Shown here piece after piece: positions 60,544-64,000 of a stretch of 64,000 bases of DNA; within the stretch, counting starts at the first letter, position 1, and each line of letters starts with the position of its first letter. The stretch is from an uncultured Desulfobacter sp. Its GTDB lineage: Bacteria; Desulfobacterota; Desulfobacteria; Desulfobacterales; Desulfobacteraceae. The position numbers and the translations under genes are program-made. The stretch covers positions 5,306,001 through 5,370,000 of the forward strand of contig NZ_OY762229.1 in NCBI RefSeq assembly GCF_963665355.1, read 5' to 3'. The notes below the pieces were generated by a model. That model made no database searches, was not told where the DNA came from, and worked only from the letters and a program-made list of their open reading frames with translations.

Positions 60544-61371
60544 TTCTTTGATAGCATTGATCATGATCTGATGATGAAAGCGGTATGTTTTCATACGGAT
60601 TGCAAATGGATACGGCTTTACATTGAGCGGTGGTTGAAAGCACCGGCGCAAATGCAGGATGGTAAACAGATGGCGCGGCATCTCGGCACACCGCAGGGTG
60701 GGGCCATTAGTCCTTTGTTGGCCAATCTGTTTCTGCATTATGCATTTGATGCATGGATGAGAAGAACCTATCCCGGTGTACCTTTCGAAAGATATGCCGA
60801 TGATATCGTTATTCATTGCAAGTCTGAAGAACAGACATTGGCCATCCACAGAAAGCTGAAAAAACGGATGACAGCCTGCAAGTTGGAACTTCACCCAGAG
60901 AAAACAAAGATCGCTTATTGCAAGGACGCCAATCGGCCTGGCAATTATGACACGGTCAGTTTTGATTTTCTTGGGTATACCTTCCGGCCGCGCATGTCCA
61001 AGAATCGATGGGGGAAATATTTTGTTAACTTTTCCCCAGCCATCTCCCGGAAGGCGGTGGTGCGAATCTTTGGTGTCATACGTGACTGGCAGTGCAATAG
61101 CCGGACACCTATGGACTTGGAGGATCTTGCAGAATTTGCAAATCCAGCAATTCAGGGATGGATCAACTACTATGGAAGATTCTGTCCATCTGCTCTGCAC
61201 AACCTGATGATGCATTTAGACCAGAAGCTTGTGAAATGGGCCATGCGGAAATACAAACGGTTTAGATTTCATGAAAAGAGAGCAACACATTGGTTGGGAA
61301 GAATCGCACACCGTGAGCCTGGCATGTTTGTTCACTGGAGATCTGGATATAAACCATCGACTGGACAATAA
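60544..61371 (+). pseudogene. ltrA: Group II intron reverse transcriptase/maturase, 3' part
   Basis: Continues the interrupted RT: FFDSIDHDLMMK, LGTPQGGAISPLLANL, and the catalytic YADDIV in FERYADDIVIHC, then LELHPEKTKI, and the maturase region FDFLGYTFRPR with NPAIQGWINYYG. The C-terminal end is RKYKRFRFHEKRA and there is no HNH endonuclease. All RT catalytic residues exist if the two parts are joined, giving 415 codons. Confidence 0.9.
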
Positions 61372-61445
61372 GAGCCGTATGAATCGAGAGGTTCACGTAC
61401 GGTTCTGTGAGAGCCTGAGGGGGAAGGTCCCTCGGGCTACTTGAC

Positions 61446-61543
61446 CAAGACTATATCAAGAAAGTTTACGTGCGTTGACCCTGGGTTGGTGACTTTGAAT
61501 AGTTGCAAAATTAAAAAAACGACGAATAGCGATTGACCAATAA
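61446..61543. other. Intergenic link between the group II intron and rRNA operon B
   Basis: About 100 bp of 3' exon sequence (TATATCAAGAAAGTTTACGT) with no gene. On the minus strand it looks like an out-of-frame piece of a transposase, but too short to name. Confidence 0.4.
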
Positions 61544-61582
61544 AAAAAGCCCTGACCAAGGATACCTTGATCAGGGCTTTTA
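61544..61582 (-). terminator. Intrinsic terminator of rRNA operon B
   Basis: The same AGCCCTGA/TCAGGGCT stem as at 33781-33819; the loop differs (AAGGATACC against AAGTCTACC), and here the stem is extended by CCAAGG/CCTTGG. Confidence 0.9.
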
Positions 61583-61589
61583 AAAAAGA

Positions 61590-61706
61590 ACCGGCGGCGT
61601 TCTACTCTCCCACACAGTCTCCCATGCAGTACCATCGACGCTAAAGAGCTTAACTTCCGTGTTCGAGATGGGTACGGGTGTGGCCTCTTCGCCATCGCCA
61701 CCGGTT
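61590..61706 (-). rRNA. rrf: 5S ribosomal RNA (operon B)
   Basis: Identical, as far as checked by eye, to the 5S at 33827-33943, with a constant 27,763-bp offset. Confidence 0.95.
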
Positions 61707-61827
61707 ACACTGGTCGGACCTGGAATTTCAGATTGGTTCTCACTGCCGTTATCCCATGGGTCCTAATATGTAATCTGTTGTAGTAATATCTTCACATCAA
61801 AGTATCTAAATTTATTCGTGGAAAAAA

Positions 61828-64000
<2,173 letters not shown>

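Larger units (their letters stand above)
57786..60548 (-). mobile_element. Serine-recombinase element inserted in the RT gene
   Basis: A 2763-bp insertion flanked by a direct TTCTT (57781-57785 and 60544-60548), consistent with a large-serine-recombinase crossover. It carries only two genes: a recombinase and a DUF5372-like protein, overlapping by 4 bp. Removal of the insertion restores an open RT frame of 415 codons. Confidence 0.8.
56849..61445 (+). mobile_element. Group II intron, interrupted by a serine-recombinase element
   Basis: The 5' end GTGTGCCGGG at 56849 follows a GC hairpin and T-stretch (GCCGCGAGAGCGGCTTTG). The typical domain I-IV RNA (GAGCGAAGGGG, GAACGTAAGTGAACC) spans up to the RT start at 57361. 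Domain V with AGAGCCGTATG...CACGTACGGTTCT is at 61370-61406, and domain VI with a bulged A near 61439 gives a 3' end about 61445. The intron carries its own RT gene without an endonuclease domain. A 2763-bp element lies inside the RT gene. Confidence 0.82.

Noticed and set aside
60499-61215. Open frame antisense to the RT 3' part (238 codons).
   Set aside because: The plus strand encodes clear RT motifs including YADD; antisense frame has no recognisable motif.

Overview
The window looks like a chromosomal segment of a Gram-negative anaerobe of the Desulfobacteraceae type (Desulfobacterota, formerly Deltaproteobacteria). This is an inference from overall gene similarity, moderate GC content, a TonB receptor plus heptose kinase (outer membrane) and the mobile elements present. 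No species can be named from sequence reading alone.

Layout. 1-33.4 kb is a mostly ordinary chromosomal region. It starts with the 3' end of a Tc-toxin TcA gene. Next come EF-G, a DUF1992/SHOCT/ddl/purDE/tsaC-like gene run, two iron-dependent alcohol dehydrogenases, a metallophosphoesterase and a CDF metal exporter. An aminotransferase, an unusual FtsK and a PAS hybrid histidine kinase follow. At 20.3-27.7 kb a six-gene operon-like run encodes an outer-membrane receptor, an iron/chelate-type ABC importer, a radical SAM enzyme fused to a binding-protein-like lobe, and a SAM methyltransferase. Then come a lipoprotein phosphoesterase, uracil salvage (upp, uraA) and ppk. At 33.8-39.1 kb lies a complete minus-strand rRNA operon with a recognisable promoter; its downstream end is joined to a decapitated flavoprotein gene. 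At 39.2-44.6 kb there are core genes: tsaD, purM, hom, thrH, a heptose-7-phosphate kinase and an initiator tRNA.

From 44.6 to 61.5 kb the window is an island of mobile DNA. It holds an IS with 22-bp ends and a frameshifted transposase, decayed IS1380-like and IS701-like elements, and a cspA gene between them. These are followed by an IS91-type transposase, a four-gene DDE transposase/ATPase module and a frameshifted tyrosine recombinase. Last is a group II intron whose reverse transcriptase gene is split, exactly at its catalytic LDIKGFFD motif, by a 2.76-kb serine-recombinase element. At 61.5 kb a second rRNA operon begins (5S and most of 23S) in the same orientation as the first, offset by 27,763 bp. 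The whole accessory island is therefore bracketed by rRNA-operon sequence.

Points most worth a second look: (1) the minimal serine-recombinase element in the group II intron RT gene, whose excision would restore a 415-codon ORF; (2) a structured ~100-bp dispersed repeat found downstream of an alcohol dehydrogenase and again in frame inside an IS1380-like transposase; (3) the receptor/ABC/radical-SAM/methyltransferase uptake cluster; (4) an FtsK lacking membrane segments but carrying a ZapA-like N-terminus; (5) a tRNA-fMet with a weakened T-stem.
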